DNA of 64,000 nt from Thamnaconus septentrionalis (Eukaryota > Chordata > Actinopteri > Tetraodontiformes > Monacanthidae), in NCBI GenBank assembly GCA_009823395.1, contig CM020513.1, forward strand, positions 19,284,501-19,348,500. The letters are read 5' to 3'. Below, piece after piece: positions 35,701 through 46,251 of the stretch. The first letter of the stretch is position 1, and each line of letters begins with the position of its first letter. Under the pieces are notes generated by a model. It did not search any database. It worked only from the letters and a program-made list of their open reading frames with translations, and was not told the origin of the DNA. Both the position numbers and the translations under genes were made by a program.

Positions 35701-37716
35701 ATTTTTCAGTTAATAAATCGACTTGCTCAATCTGCATCGTGGGTCCAGCTTCGTTTAAACCTAACACATCCTTCTGGAATTCCAGACACCATGCTGCGTT
35801 CTCACTGATCAAGTGCATGTTGACAGCAACATGGCTGCATCCAAGATCCAGCGGATATTTTGATTGAAAATATGGTGTTGGTGTCACAGTTTCAAGTCAA
35901 ACTGGACTCCATGGTTTTAATTCTAATCAATTTCTTTTGGTTTCATGTCACTAGAAAATGTCAGACCAACATCTATAAACTAGTTTCTGTGTAATTTAGA
36001 TGTCGTATCCTGTTCATCACTAGTAATCTTGTGAACACGCCTCACCGATGCGAGCAATGGGCACTCCCGCTTGCAGAACCTGCACTGTGCTGTCCACGGC
36101 AGCCTGGACTGATGGAAAAGAGCAGACGGCCGACACCATGGCTTCTGGGATGCCGTACAGACGCAGAGTGGTCTTGGTGATGATCCCCAGGGTGCCCTCT
36201 GAGCCCACAAAGAGGTTTGTCAGGTTGTAGCCTGCTGAGGTCTTTCTATCTTGTCGTGGAGACGGGAAATATTTATCAGTTAGACCAGTTATTGTTGCAT
36301 GTTGTGTGTGTGTGTGTGTGTGTGCACCTGTGGTGTCTGCCCTTTCCGGCTGTGTGCACGACAGTCCCATCAGCCAGCACCACCTCGAGGTTAATGACGT
36401 TCTCTCTCATAGTTCCATAACGAACAGCATTGGTTCCTGATGCGCCGGTGGCAGCCATGCCACACAGAGAAGCGTCGGCACCAGGGTCTGATTGTGGACA
36501 GAGCAATGATTGATATCATCATCATGTCATGCAAAATTCCCTTCATAATATGTTTCTGTATCTCTAACCTGTCTAGGAACTCCACACCAATTAGAAAAGC
36601 AATTTGTTTGCTTCTTCTTTTTCATTCCTTTTGCGTCACCAAACAAAATTAAGACAGAGACAGCTCTCTGGCTGACTGACAGATTGAATTTAGTCCAATG
36701 AAAGAAATTATGCCCATATAATGGCAGAGCTCATATGACAGACCGACAGGAAACCAGAGGCCAGTGTCGCGCAGGTAGGAGTTGAGGGCCTTTCTCGTCA
36801 CGCCAGGCTCCACCGTCACATCAAAGTCCTCCTGGTGGAGATCCAGAACCTGATCCATGTTTCTCAGGCTGAAGCAAACGCCACCCTGAGGGCAGGTCAA
36901 AGACAAGTGTCAACAACATTCAACAATATTGCATATTTTATATTTCTCAGCATGGTTTATTAATATAGATTATGACACACAGAGCATGAGATGCCCGTTT
37001 AATCACAGTGTGGATCAATTTTTGCAACTGGAAAGGAATCATAAGCACGGCAGGCAGAGTGCTTCAAATAGCCATTATAAAAACGACACTTGATTCTGAT
37101 TCTATTTGGAACCATAAATCTGAAGTACATTTACTTCAGTGTAGTGTTTTCTAATATAGTCTTGCACAGTCGAGTGAGTGAGAATCCAACATAATATGCC
37201 ATTAAAAACTCTAATTTGTACAGCCCAGGAACCTGATGCCACGTGAACCATTGAATTGCTCTCCACACCTAAATATGTATTAAACAAATGGCTTCTGCTG
37301 TCCAAGATTAGCAGCGGTCGTCCAGCTGATGTTTCAGAAAATATTGTCTCATCAGTTTAAGATCATTACATTTGAAAATATTAAATTAATTTCATATCAC
37401 TGATACATGATGATGATTTTCAAACACATCTACAGAGGCTACCTGCTTCCCACCTTCACTGCGCCAACACCTCCCTCCAGGCCCGTCCCGGTGCCAAAGG
37501 GGATGATGGGAAGGTGGTGCCTGTGGCAGACTTTAGCCAGGGCGCTGACCTCCTCCACAGACCGAGGAAACACCACCACGTCTGGGGGACGACAGCTGGG
37601 GGGCACAAATGAGTGAAAAGTCAAAACGCTGTTGTTCACTATGAAGATGAACGTGAGGTAGCTCGTGTGATAAAGGCAGAGTAGACAAACAACCCAACAC
37701 AGGACACTGGGGAACC

Positions 37717-37747
<31 letters not shown>

Positions 37748-39323
37748 TAAAAGCAAACTGCTCAGGAGCAACTAGCTGTTGAATATTTACATATTTTACA
37801 TTTACATTTAACTTTTACAGCAAGATACCTAAGCCGGATTTGGTGACTAACTCCACAGCTTAAAGCAGAGTAGACAATGACTCATTTTGGAAGTGCGAAA
37901 GCCCAACTTGCAACAGTATGTTTTTATGCTTTGTCAAATGACTAATATGATGCAGAATGACAGGGGTATACGACCTGTGAACAGACTCATCTCTGCCGTG
38001 TTGCACCCTGACAGCTTCAGCCAATGAAACAGCATCCTCGCCACAGATGCACCTGAATTCGGAGAGCACACGGTCTAGAGCTGCACTCTGCGCACAAACA
38101 AAAAACAATGAAGACGGGGTGAGTCATCACAAGGACGTGGGTAATTTTTTTATTTATTTATTTTTTGACATCAACCACTTTAAATAAGCAGTGCACTTAA
38201 AGCTGGCCTTGGTATGTTTAAATGTCTCCCCCCTTTTTGGCAGACAGAAAATTTGCACACACATTTATTCCATGAATTATTTCTTGCTTATTTGTACAAA
38301 ATCAAACTGAAAGGTTAATGATTAAAACACTGGGAAAAATTGCACTGAAACAATCATAATGCATCCAAATGTATAATGTTTAAATTGTGGCTTGCATTGA
38401 ATAAATTGCATTCACGCTGCACTGCACTGACTTTGCATGTATATTTATATGTATGTATCTTTATTGATTTAATGTTATATCCGTAAAAAGGGAGGCTAGT
38501 CAGTTTAGCGTGATAAATATTTTCACTTCTTTTTTGAAAAAAAAAAAACAAAAAAAAAATTTTCATTGCATTGGCCGGGAATCGAACCCGGGCCTCCCGC
38601 GTGGCAGGCGAGAATTCTACCACTGAACCACCAATGCATAGAGACTGCAACCATTGTACGCACTGCAGTGCTTACGTCAATGAACCACTAGGGACATTTT
38701 GCTGGAAGAATTGTGGCTTGAACATGAAACTCGACTTAGAGAAACAATTTGTGAGGAAAGTCTCGCCCACTACTACTAATACATAACGACGTTTACGCCT
38801 GCGCTGGATGAGGATCCTAAAACGGATTATGTCCCGATATTCACAAGCATTGGTGGTTCAGTGGTAGAATTCTCGCCTGCCACGCGGGAGGCCCGGGTTC
38901 GATTCCCGGCCAATGCATACATCCTTTTCTCTCTTTTTGTCCACCCTCATGCTTAAGTATTCATGCATCTGGTGATCTAAATTTCTCGCAGTCAATGAAT
39001 CCGACTTCCACATAACGCCTCACTTAAAATTCTATTTCTTCCCCAAACAACACACATGCACATATACAGCGTTTGGGAGCAAATGAATTCTGAACGGGAC
39101 CGACCGTGTTTTGCAGTCAGAAATAAACAAGCGAGGCTTGCCGAATTGATAAATTACACTTTAAAAAATGTTTTTAACGGCAAGTCGGCGCTACAAATTA
39201 CAGACGAAAAGACAATAAACTAGGGTTAAACCCAGGGATTCTCGGTGACAACCTTACCAACGTATTTGACTTCTTTCTAAGCCCCATTTCGCGGGCTGTA
39301 AAGTAATTTTCACACAACCACAT
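32743..39323 (-). CDS. ldhd: ldhd, mitochondrial D-lactate dehydrogenase
   Basis: This is an FAD-dependent enzyme that oxidises D-lactate to pyruvate in mitochondria. Coding exons in transcript order are 39258-39323 (tentative first exon), 37975-38087, 37454-37595, 36744-36885, 36328-36487, 36046-36245, 34285-34413, 33926-34053, 33557-33647, 33052-33163 and 32743-32923. From the second exon on, all have GT/AG borders and matching phases, giving 465 codons before the stop. Human LDHD is about 500 residues. Hallmarks in order are QHGRDESVH, the FAD-domain core [61 protein letters not shown], the C-domain metal-site motif GHVGDGNFH, and the terminal [14 protein letters not shown]. The tentative first exon (22 codons, basic end [10 protein letters not shown], good donor) would supply the mitochondrial leader but has no homology support. 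The gene is divergent from the FAM169 gene and hosts two tRNA genes in its presumed first intron. Confidence 0.92.
35400..35770 (+). mobile_element. Retroelement fragment, possible solo LTR, in an ldhd intron
   Basis: It is a pyrimidine-rich block with 'ccacctgattgccttctgct', then 'acttaaacctggtgtg', an AATAAA at about 35715 and 'tgcatcgtgggtccagcttc'. That order (CACCTG-rich, promoter-like, poly(A) signal, 'GGGTCC') recalls LTRs of fish Ty3/gypsy-like elements. I cannot define the ends or a target-site duplication, and I see no element genes. The family assignment is a guess. Confidence 0.35.
36300..36324. repeat. (TG)n microsatellite next to an ldhd donor
   Basis: A TG run in the ldhd intron, starting a few bases after the donor of the exon at 36328-36487. 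Confidence 0.85.
37717..37742. repeat. Poly(T) tract
   Basis: About 26 consecutive T in an ldhd intron. Confidence 0.9.
38567..38637 (-). tRNA. tRNA-Gly (GCC)
   Basis: On the minus strand this is a 71-base cloverleaf. The acceptor arms are GCATTGG/CCAATGC with discriminator A. It has an A box TGGTTCAGTGG, an anticodon loop CTGCCAC with anticodon GCC, and a B box GGTTCGATTCC. There is no intron. Long T runs follow its 3' end on the minus strand and would stop RNA polymerase III. It is identical to the copy at 38847-38917 but points away from it. Confidence 0.97.
38847..38917 (+). tRNA. tRNA-Gly (GCC)
   Basis: This is a 71-base plus-strand copy identical to the minus-strand one at 38567-38637, with anticodon GCC and intact A and B boxes. 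A pyrimidine-rich stretch with a five-T run follows within about 25 bases and can act as the polymerase III terminator. The two genes are head to head, 209 bp apart, in the presumed first intron of ldhd. Confidence 0.97.
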
Positions 39324-40394
39324 AGCTGCAATAATGAACTGAGTTCTTAAACAACTGCACATGTACGCAACAGCAACAGTAACAGACCTTCGACCTTCAA
39401 GATGGCATTAAAAAAATAAACAACCCTCACTTACTCTTGTGGCAATACTTGATTTTATGCCTCGACACTGCAGCAGAGAGCGTAGGTGAGACACTACTTG
39501 TCGTCTTTGTATCACCCCGAACATTATTAATATTATTTACCCTGTGTCACACCGGGGACATTTCAAGCGAATTTTATTTCCTGTATCTGTGTCACGTGGG
39601 TATTTTACCGACACTACGAAAACGTAAACACGTTTAAATTACTTTTTAAAAATATAAATATAGTATATATTTCGAATAACATTTAGAATAAGTTGAGGTA
39701 TCTATAATTAGGGTAGAGCGAATAGGAATCTAAAATATTCCGTTTTAAGTAATCGACGTTTTGAAAGAAGAAAAAGACGTAATGTTTGTCTCTCACCAGA
39801 GAGTGTCGCTGCAACGCAAGAAAGGGGCTGAAAGTTTCACTCTAGTGTTTACGGAAGTTACAGGTGGAGCCGAAGAATTCTGCTAATAAATGCGTTTTCA
39901 TTGTTTCAATGCTTAGCCTGACACTGGAAGGCACGCCGCATATGCTCTCCATGTAAGGTGAAGCCATCTGTTTCTTTCTTCGACGCTTATTTTGTTGATC
40001 GTCTTTTTGGCATTTGACAAAAATCAAAACAGAGCAACAGCGTACCACTTGCTCGTTTGAATAAAGCGTTGATTGGTGTTTATCTGCGAACGTGTATACT
40101 TGGAAAAATCCCCTCAATCATTATTTCCCGATGTAACGTGTTCGCGTTCTAAAACCTTTGTTACCTAAAGGGGCTTCGTTTCGAAGTTAAGGTTCTCGTG
40201 GTTGTTTAAAACACAGTTGAGAAATGTGGTTTGTTTGCTGTATAAGAGCTGAACACTACCATGTCTGTTTTTGATGGTTTCATTGCAGCAATACACCAAT
40301 GAGGCCAAAGCCATATTAGTTGCAGGTTGGTGTGGCTCAACCATTGTAAATGTCTGTTGTTCTGCCTCCCGAACACAGCTGCGTTTGAGCAGCC
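39324..40394. other. Intergenic region between divergent ldhd and FAM169 genes
   Basis: About 1.07 kb separates the tentative ldhd ATG from the FAM169 ATG. It should hold the promoters and 5' UTRs of both, but there is no obvious CpG island or TATA box. I saw no gene inside. Confidence 0.45.
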
Positions 40395-43300
40395 ATGTAT
40401 CCCGTGGACCTTCCAGCTGTGAATGGTACTGAGCTGACGTCAGCATCAAAACAATACCTCGCTTCTTTGGAATCAAGACTTCCTGATAATGAGATGTTTC
40501 AGTGTCCCTCGGAGGTAGAGGTACAACAAAAGTCTACTCTTCCCTACACTCTAACTCCTGACTGATTATAAAATACTTAATTTTCTCCGAAAATGTTCTA
40601 ATTTTCTCTCTTGGCAGATCTTAACTTCTGATTTCTCAGTACAGACTGCTGTCTGTAAAATTTTCATGATGGAAAACATTGTTGTGGGCCTTAAATTTGA
40701 AACAGTGCTATTGCTTTAAGCAAAGCAAATTGGCTGTCAGAAGTTTTTCCTTTTTATTCTCTATTTGTCTGCCACATCAATGTTTTTGATTAACATAAAT
40801 TGCTGGGACATCTGTTTTTGTTTTTTCTGTTCATCACTCAGTCTATTCAGGTAGCCATAACAGAAAACAACATAAAACATTTGCAGCTGTTTGAGGATAA
40901 CCAACCCGGCTCCATGCTGTTGGCACTTCATCACCCTGATGACCCGGCCCAAGGTTTTGAGTCAAAACTGTCGCCCTTATTGCACATGCAAAAGTTAAAA
41001 GCTTACATGTTTTGTTTTTTCTTTAATCTTTCAGTTGTGGCTGTCTTTTTGCACGAGGAGTGGTGGTGTGTGGAGGACATCTTACAAACTTCCAGCAAAA
41101 CCAGAAGTGGCCTGTTGCCGGTAAATATGCCACTGTTTGCAAATGTTTCCATTGCTTTGAGACTGGATATGCTTTCTTAATTTTGAAGTTTTGGACAGGA
41201 AGGGTTCAACCTTTTACTGTGCAAATCTTCAATTAATTTGATGTTAATCTTGTCAAAACCAGTACAATCTGTAAATAGTTTTGTGTGGAAACGGTAGTTC
41301 TGAAAAGTTGTGGCTCTTGCGATTTGAAAGCATTTTTCAAAATGCGACGTGTTGCACCGACGATGGACTCTGGTAGTTTTAATGTTGCAATAGGTTGACC
41401 TCTTTGACTTGAACTATCTCAGGTGCATTCAGGATTATTTCCAACGTGCTCTCAGACATTGTGAACGACACTCTGATGGCATGTTGGTTGATGTGTCACG
41501 TCTGAGCGTCAGTTGAGTTGCAGATGCAGAAGCAAAGTGCAAGTGTTCACGTCATCGTCTTACACGGTGTCTAAGAGATAACCGTTGTCATTTCCCAATC
41601 ACAAAACGGCTAGGCTTTCACAAAAAAAGTGAATCATTGAGTCGGGAGTGGAAAAAACGTCAGGATTCAGAACAAGAAGTTCCAGCTTATCTTGATGAAC
41701 AGGCAAAAACATATCACTATTGACATGGTTGACACGTGACTCATGGTGATTGTTGTTATTTTAGACACTGTAACATTACACATGATGGAAAACTTCAAAT
41801 CCTACTATGTGCTCCCCAGGTGGAGTCCCTGGTGGAGAGGGTGATTGTGTTCCTGCTGAGTCAGGTAGTGGAGAGGCACCCGGAGGAAGGCTTGCTGTTC
41901 TCCCTGCACCCTCGGACAGAGAGCTGCAAACTGCTGTGGAGAGACGGTCAAGCAGTTGGCTTCTACACCGTCAAACACAAAGGTGAGACGGACGGCGGAG
42001 GTGAAAGGTCGGCACTCCCTTTTTTGGGCGATGCTGTGTGTAGTTTCCACCCGGTAAATATTTTGCAGTTGCGCTTATCGCCTGCTGGTTCCTCTTGACA
42101 AAGTTGTTTTCTCATTAGCGTAAACGGTCCCAGGTGTTTGCAGAGGGCGCAGTGGAGAAGGTCCCAGTCCAAAACCTTCTTGTCTGCCTTGTTCACGCAC
42201 ACAGTAAAACAGATAAAGGCTGTCTCTGTAATGCCACTGCTTCATTTATCCTTGAAAGATGCTGTGAATTGTAAGTGTGTTTAATGCAGCATTGAGGAAG
42301 TAGGGAAATGCTCGTTATCTAAGCTAAGAATAGAGAAGTACAATGCAACACCACTGCAGGTTAGACAGCTGGACACTTTTAGGCAATTTTCGCGTTTGAT
42401 TTTGCCCGTTTAGTTATCTGCCTGTCTGATAAATCAAGTCAAAACTGATACCTCACTGATACCTGTCTCACCTGCCATGCCGCGACCTGACACTTCATAT
42501 TTCATCCCCTCCATTGCACCTTCACAGAGGGTGCAACAAACTTTGTTTGTGTGAAGTCAGACATCAGTTTAAGGATATTAAAAATTTCAAATTTAAAACA
42601 AATATGACTGAAACATATTTTGCTGCATAAAAACTGTGCCCTTTGCTCATTCCACCGCCGTCTTTGTTGTGCACAGCAGTGACGTTGGCGACATAGCACA
42701 CAGAGCATGAAAATGCCGTCCAGATGTTTGGCAGAACTTTTAAGGGATGCTGGTCGAAATGCCATGTCTGTATCGTATTACTGCTGAATTGATCTGTATT
42801 AAGAATGTCTCCTTCTTATGCCCATCGGCTGCATTTCATTCAATCTTGGTGTATTTACACATGTATCTGACCCAGACTTATGGCCATAAAGCTGACAGGG
42901 CAAATTCAAGTTGAAAAACAGAGCAATGTTTTTATTTAGTCATACAGATCATCAGGGTAAACACCTGATATGTTCAGGGTCAGGGATGTTGCATGTGGGA
43001 AAAGAGCAAAGGGCAAACAGATAGGACTTAAAACCATGAAGGAAAGTTCAAGGGCATTTTCATTGGGCGTGTTGATGTCCGTGGATCATCTGTGACGGCG
43101 TCATTTAAGCTGAAAGTCATTCATCGGTTTTGGAGAAACATATATTCTCCTTCTTGGTCATGTTTTTTTAGGAGATGGTTGTTATAACAAGAGAATGAGG
43201 ATCATCTAAAGTCAAGATTTTGCTGAGTGAAAAGGGGAACAAAGTGAAAATGTGTCTTACAGTGAAGGGAACAGAGTAAAATAAGTATTAATAAGCATTA

Positions 43301-45687
43301 GGAACGACTGGTACAATGTACTGTAAATTTTAATACTTCAACTAATAGCATTGTTTATTCCCAAATGTACTGAGCATTTAAAAAAAAACCAAAACAACTG
43401 TGTTTCAATGATGTTTTGGGTGGCATATGCCATATCCCACGATAACATTTCATTTGTATCATAGGGAATCCCATATCAAGACTGTTTTCAAGGTGAAAGT
43501 TTGATCTATGCATATTACAGGTGAGTTAATATGACGCATGGTGCCGGCCTGTCTTCTAGGAAGTCTGTGTTACAACTGGAGCAGCCATGGCTACCTGTTG
43601 CCTGTGCTGGACACAGTTTTGGTGAGGAAGAGCTGGAGGAGGAGAGGCTTTGGCGTCCTGATGCTGGAGGATTTCTGCTCCACATTCCAGTCAGAAGAAT
43701 ATATAGGCGTCAGCACTCCGCTATCGCCCAGCATGGCGGCAGGTCAGAAAAGCCACTCAATTTCCTCGTTTTAACACTCTTAATTTTTTGTCATAAGTTG
43801 TCATATTTGCTAGAATAATCCCCTCCAGCATCAACGGCAGGTCATTGTGCCTACTTGCCTACTACTAGCTAACAAATTTAGTTGAAAATTACTCTTAACA
43901 TCCCGTAACATTGAGCTCATTGAGTTGGGTTTTGAAAATGGATGGATGGATGGATTACTCTCAACACACTAAGGGTTTTAGAGGGCTGTGTAGAAAAAAA
44001 GCAAAAAGCACCTTCCACCATTTTTTTTTATTTATTTTTTTTTTAGAAAAAGATTCAATTGGGATCAGCCGCTTCTTGCACTTGACGAAATAACAAACTC
44101 TTACCTGTTGTGTATGTATGAAGTATGTAGAAAGTTTCTGCTGGAGCATGCAGAACATCGGGAGAGCCTTTATGAAGTGGAGGCTCCAGGGGGCTGGACT
44201 GAGCGCCGAAACATCTGGCTCAACATTAAGCTGGGCCGCTACACCCCCGGTAAGAATTCCACATCACCAACAGTACATTGCGAAACTCCAGCTCACTGAT
44301 TTTCCAGCTTTCATGGTCTGAATGTTTCCATATTCTAGCTTTCCAAGACACATTGAAGCAGGCTGACAGGGTTTGTTTTACTCAGTAAAACCAGAAAACT
44401 GCAAACACAACCCCCCATTCTCCCCCAAACACTTGTTTGCTACTAAAGCAGATGTTTTGTTGTGCGTTCCAGAGGACGCAAATTGCTCTGAGAGGGCAGA
44501 ATAAACCATTACCAGCGGTGTTGTTATTGTCTTTTATCAGTTGTACAAAAAAAATGAAGTGGACTCTCTTGTTTCTGCGGAGTTCATTGACAGAAACTCA
44601 TGCAACTTATACATGTGTGCGTGTTTTTAAATATTGGGAGATTGAATTTTGCCTAATATTTGATACCTTTATTTGTCTTCTGTCTTTGTAGGTACCAATG
44701 AAGACAGCAGTCCCTTGTCAGGAGACACGATAGCAAATAAAGCAACTGTTTCCGCCACTGAAGTAAGAACCTCATTGTACAGCAACCATCCAGTTGCATG
44801 TGTTGCAATGTTTTAAACCTAAAAGCTTAAGCCTGTCATAGCAAAAGAAATTCAAAGTAGTGGAGGTAGGAATGTGAATTTGATGATTTTTTTTTGTTGT
44901 TGTTGTTAAGCTAAAAAAAGCTGACCTGAGGCCTTTTTTAGAACACCACTAGGGTTTGCTGGCTACATTCTGAAACCCACAAACCTAACTAAATTAAATA
45001 AATAAAAAAAATCATTCAGTTGAGTGTTGCTCAATGACCCCATATAAATCTTAAGTTGTTTTTCATAGTGTCATAATAGTTATCATATGAAAAACATGTG
45101 TGTAGCATTACCTTTTGAGCCTTAACCAAGAGGACAGTGGCAGAATTCATGTATCTTGCATCCATGAATTCATTTTTGCAAGTGTTCATGGTTGACCTTT
45201 TAAAGCAAATGTTGGGATGTGTTGGTTTAGCTTTGTTTTCTTCCATTTAATCATTAAAAAGTGTGTATAACGTGCTGATGCTCTGTGCATGGAAACGTAT
45301 CTCTTCATCATTCTGTTGTCATGGGCCAATGACTGTTATTTAGACAGAGTTTTGTTTATGTGACTTATATTACTGTTTTTTTCTCCCCAGAACTGTGGAA
45401 GAAATCTGAAATCATTCAGCACCTGTGATGCAAACACCCCCCGAGTCGCTGGCTCCGCCAAGGAACACGTTAACTGTGATCTGAGCCAAGGAGGAAGGTC
45501 CCAGATGAGTGGGTTTTCTGGAACAGGATGTTCCCCAAATCTGGACTCCTCAACTCCTCCTGCGGAACCAGCAGGGCCTCTGAACATATATCAATCTTCC
45601 TTGTCTGAGCCTTCTCAGTACACACATCCTTGTGATGAAGAGCCAGGGAAAATAGACAGACGTGCCAAACGAGCCAAGAGAACATGA
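40395..45687 (+). CDS. fam169b: FAM169 family protein (FAM169B-like)
   Basis: Eight phase-consistent exons: 40395-40520, 40842-40953, 41035-41120, 41820-41982, 43560-43742, 44124-44249, 44692-44762 and 45391-45687. Together they encode about 387 residues. The order of blocks matches vertebrate FAM169A (SLAP75, a lamin-associated nuclear protein): YPVDLP..., HEEWWCVEDILQTS (human QWWAIDDIVKTS), KLLWRDGQAVGFYTVK (human KILWKKGEAIGFYSVK), YLLPVLDTVLVRKSWRRRGF followed by GVLMLEDF, and LYEVEAPGGW. The RRRGFG segment looks like the acetyl-CoA loop of GNAT acetyltransferases. The C-terminus ends with a basic, NLS-like DRRAKRAKRT. It lacks the long acidic tail of FAM169A, which with the nearby arpin and anpep genes suggests FAM169B. 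Exon 1 could instead end at 40514, since two in-phase donors are present. The biochemical function is not established. Confidence 0.85.
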
Positions 45688-45913
45688 GTTTATTTTGTAG
45701 ATGCCATTGTGTTGTTTTGATAAGTGTTAATGTTGAGCTTGCATTCAAAATCGTAATCGTAGCTGCAGGCGATACCACTGCGCAACCCATTCACAGCAAT
45801 TGCGTACTGGCTGCGTAGCTTGCGTAGAGTAGGCTATGAATGAATCTGCTTTATTTATTTAATTCCTTTGTAAAAAGCCATCCATTCTGCACTTTGAATG
45901 TTGAGTATGTTCA

Positions 45914-45919
45914 ATTAAA
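45914..45919 (+). terminator. Poly(A) signal ATTAAA of the FAM169 gene
   Basis: An ATTAAA hexamer about 230 bp after the stop codon. It is followed by ordinary T/G-containing sequence before the arpin promoter region. Confidence 0.5.
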
Positions 45920-46251
45920 AGATTTCATTCCAATTTAGACAGTCATCTTATTTCTAATGTCTGTTGGTAACAAAGCAGTTCACTATATGAACCATTTACT
46001 TTTTTGAAACCCTATTTTAAGTTGTGATTTACCGCGACTGGACATGCACTGGCAATTCTGTTTATCATTAAGTTTAGTGGCGGGCGCCGAATGCCACCGC
46101 TCAGCATGATCTTCCCCGCCTGCGGCATTGCGTGGTCCGAAAATCGAGCGCGCCTCTACTATGCCGCTCTCTCCATGTAGGAAGAAACAGGAAGTGCGGA
46201 AACAGGAAAACATTTGCGTTTGGGTGGGAAAAGACGTGCAGCGCATAAAAT

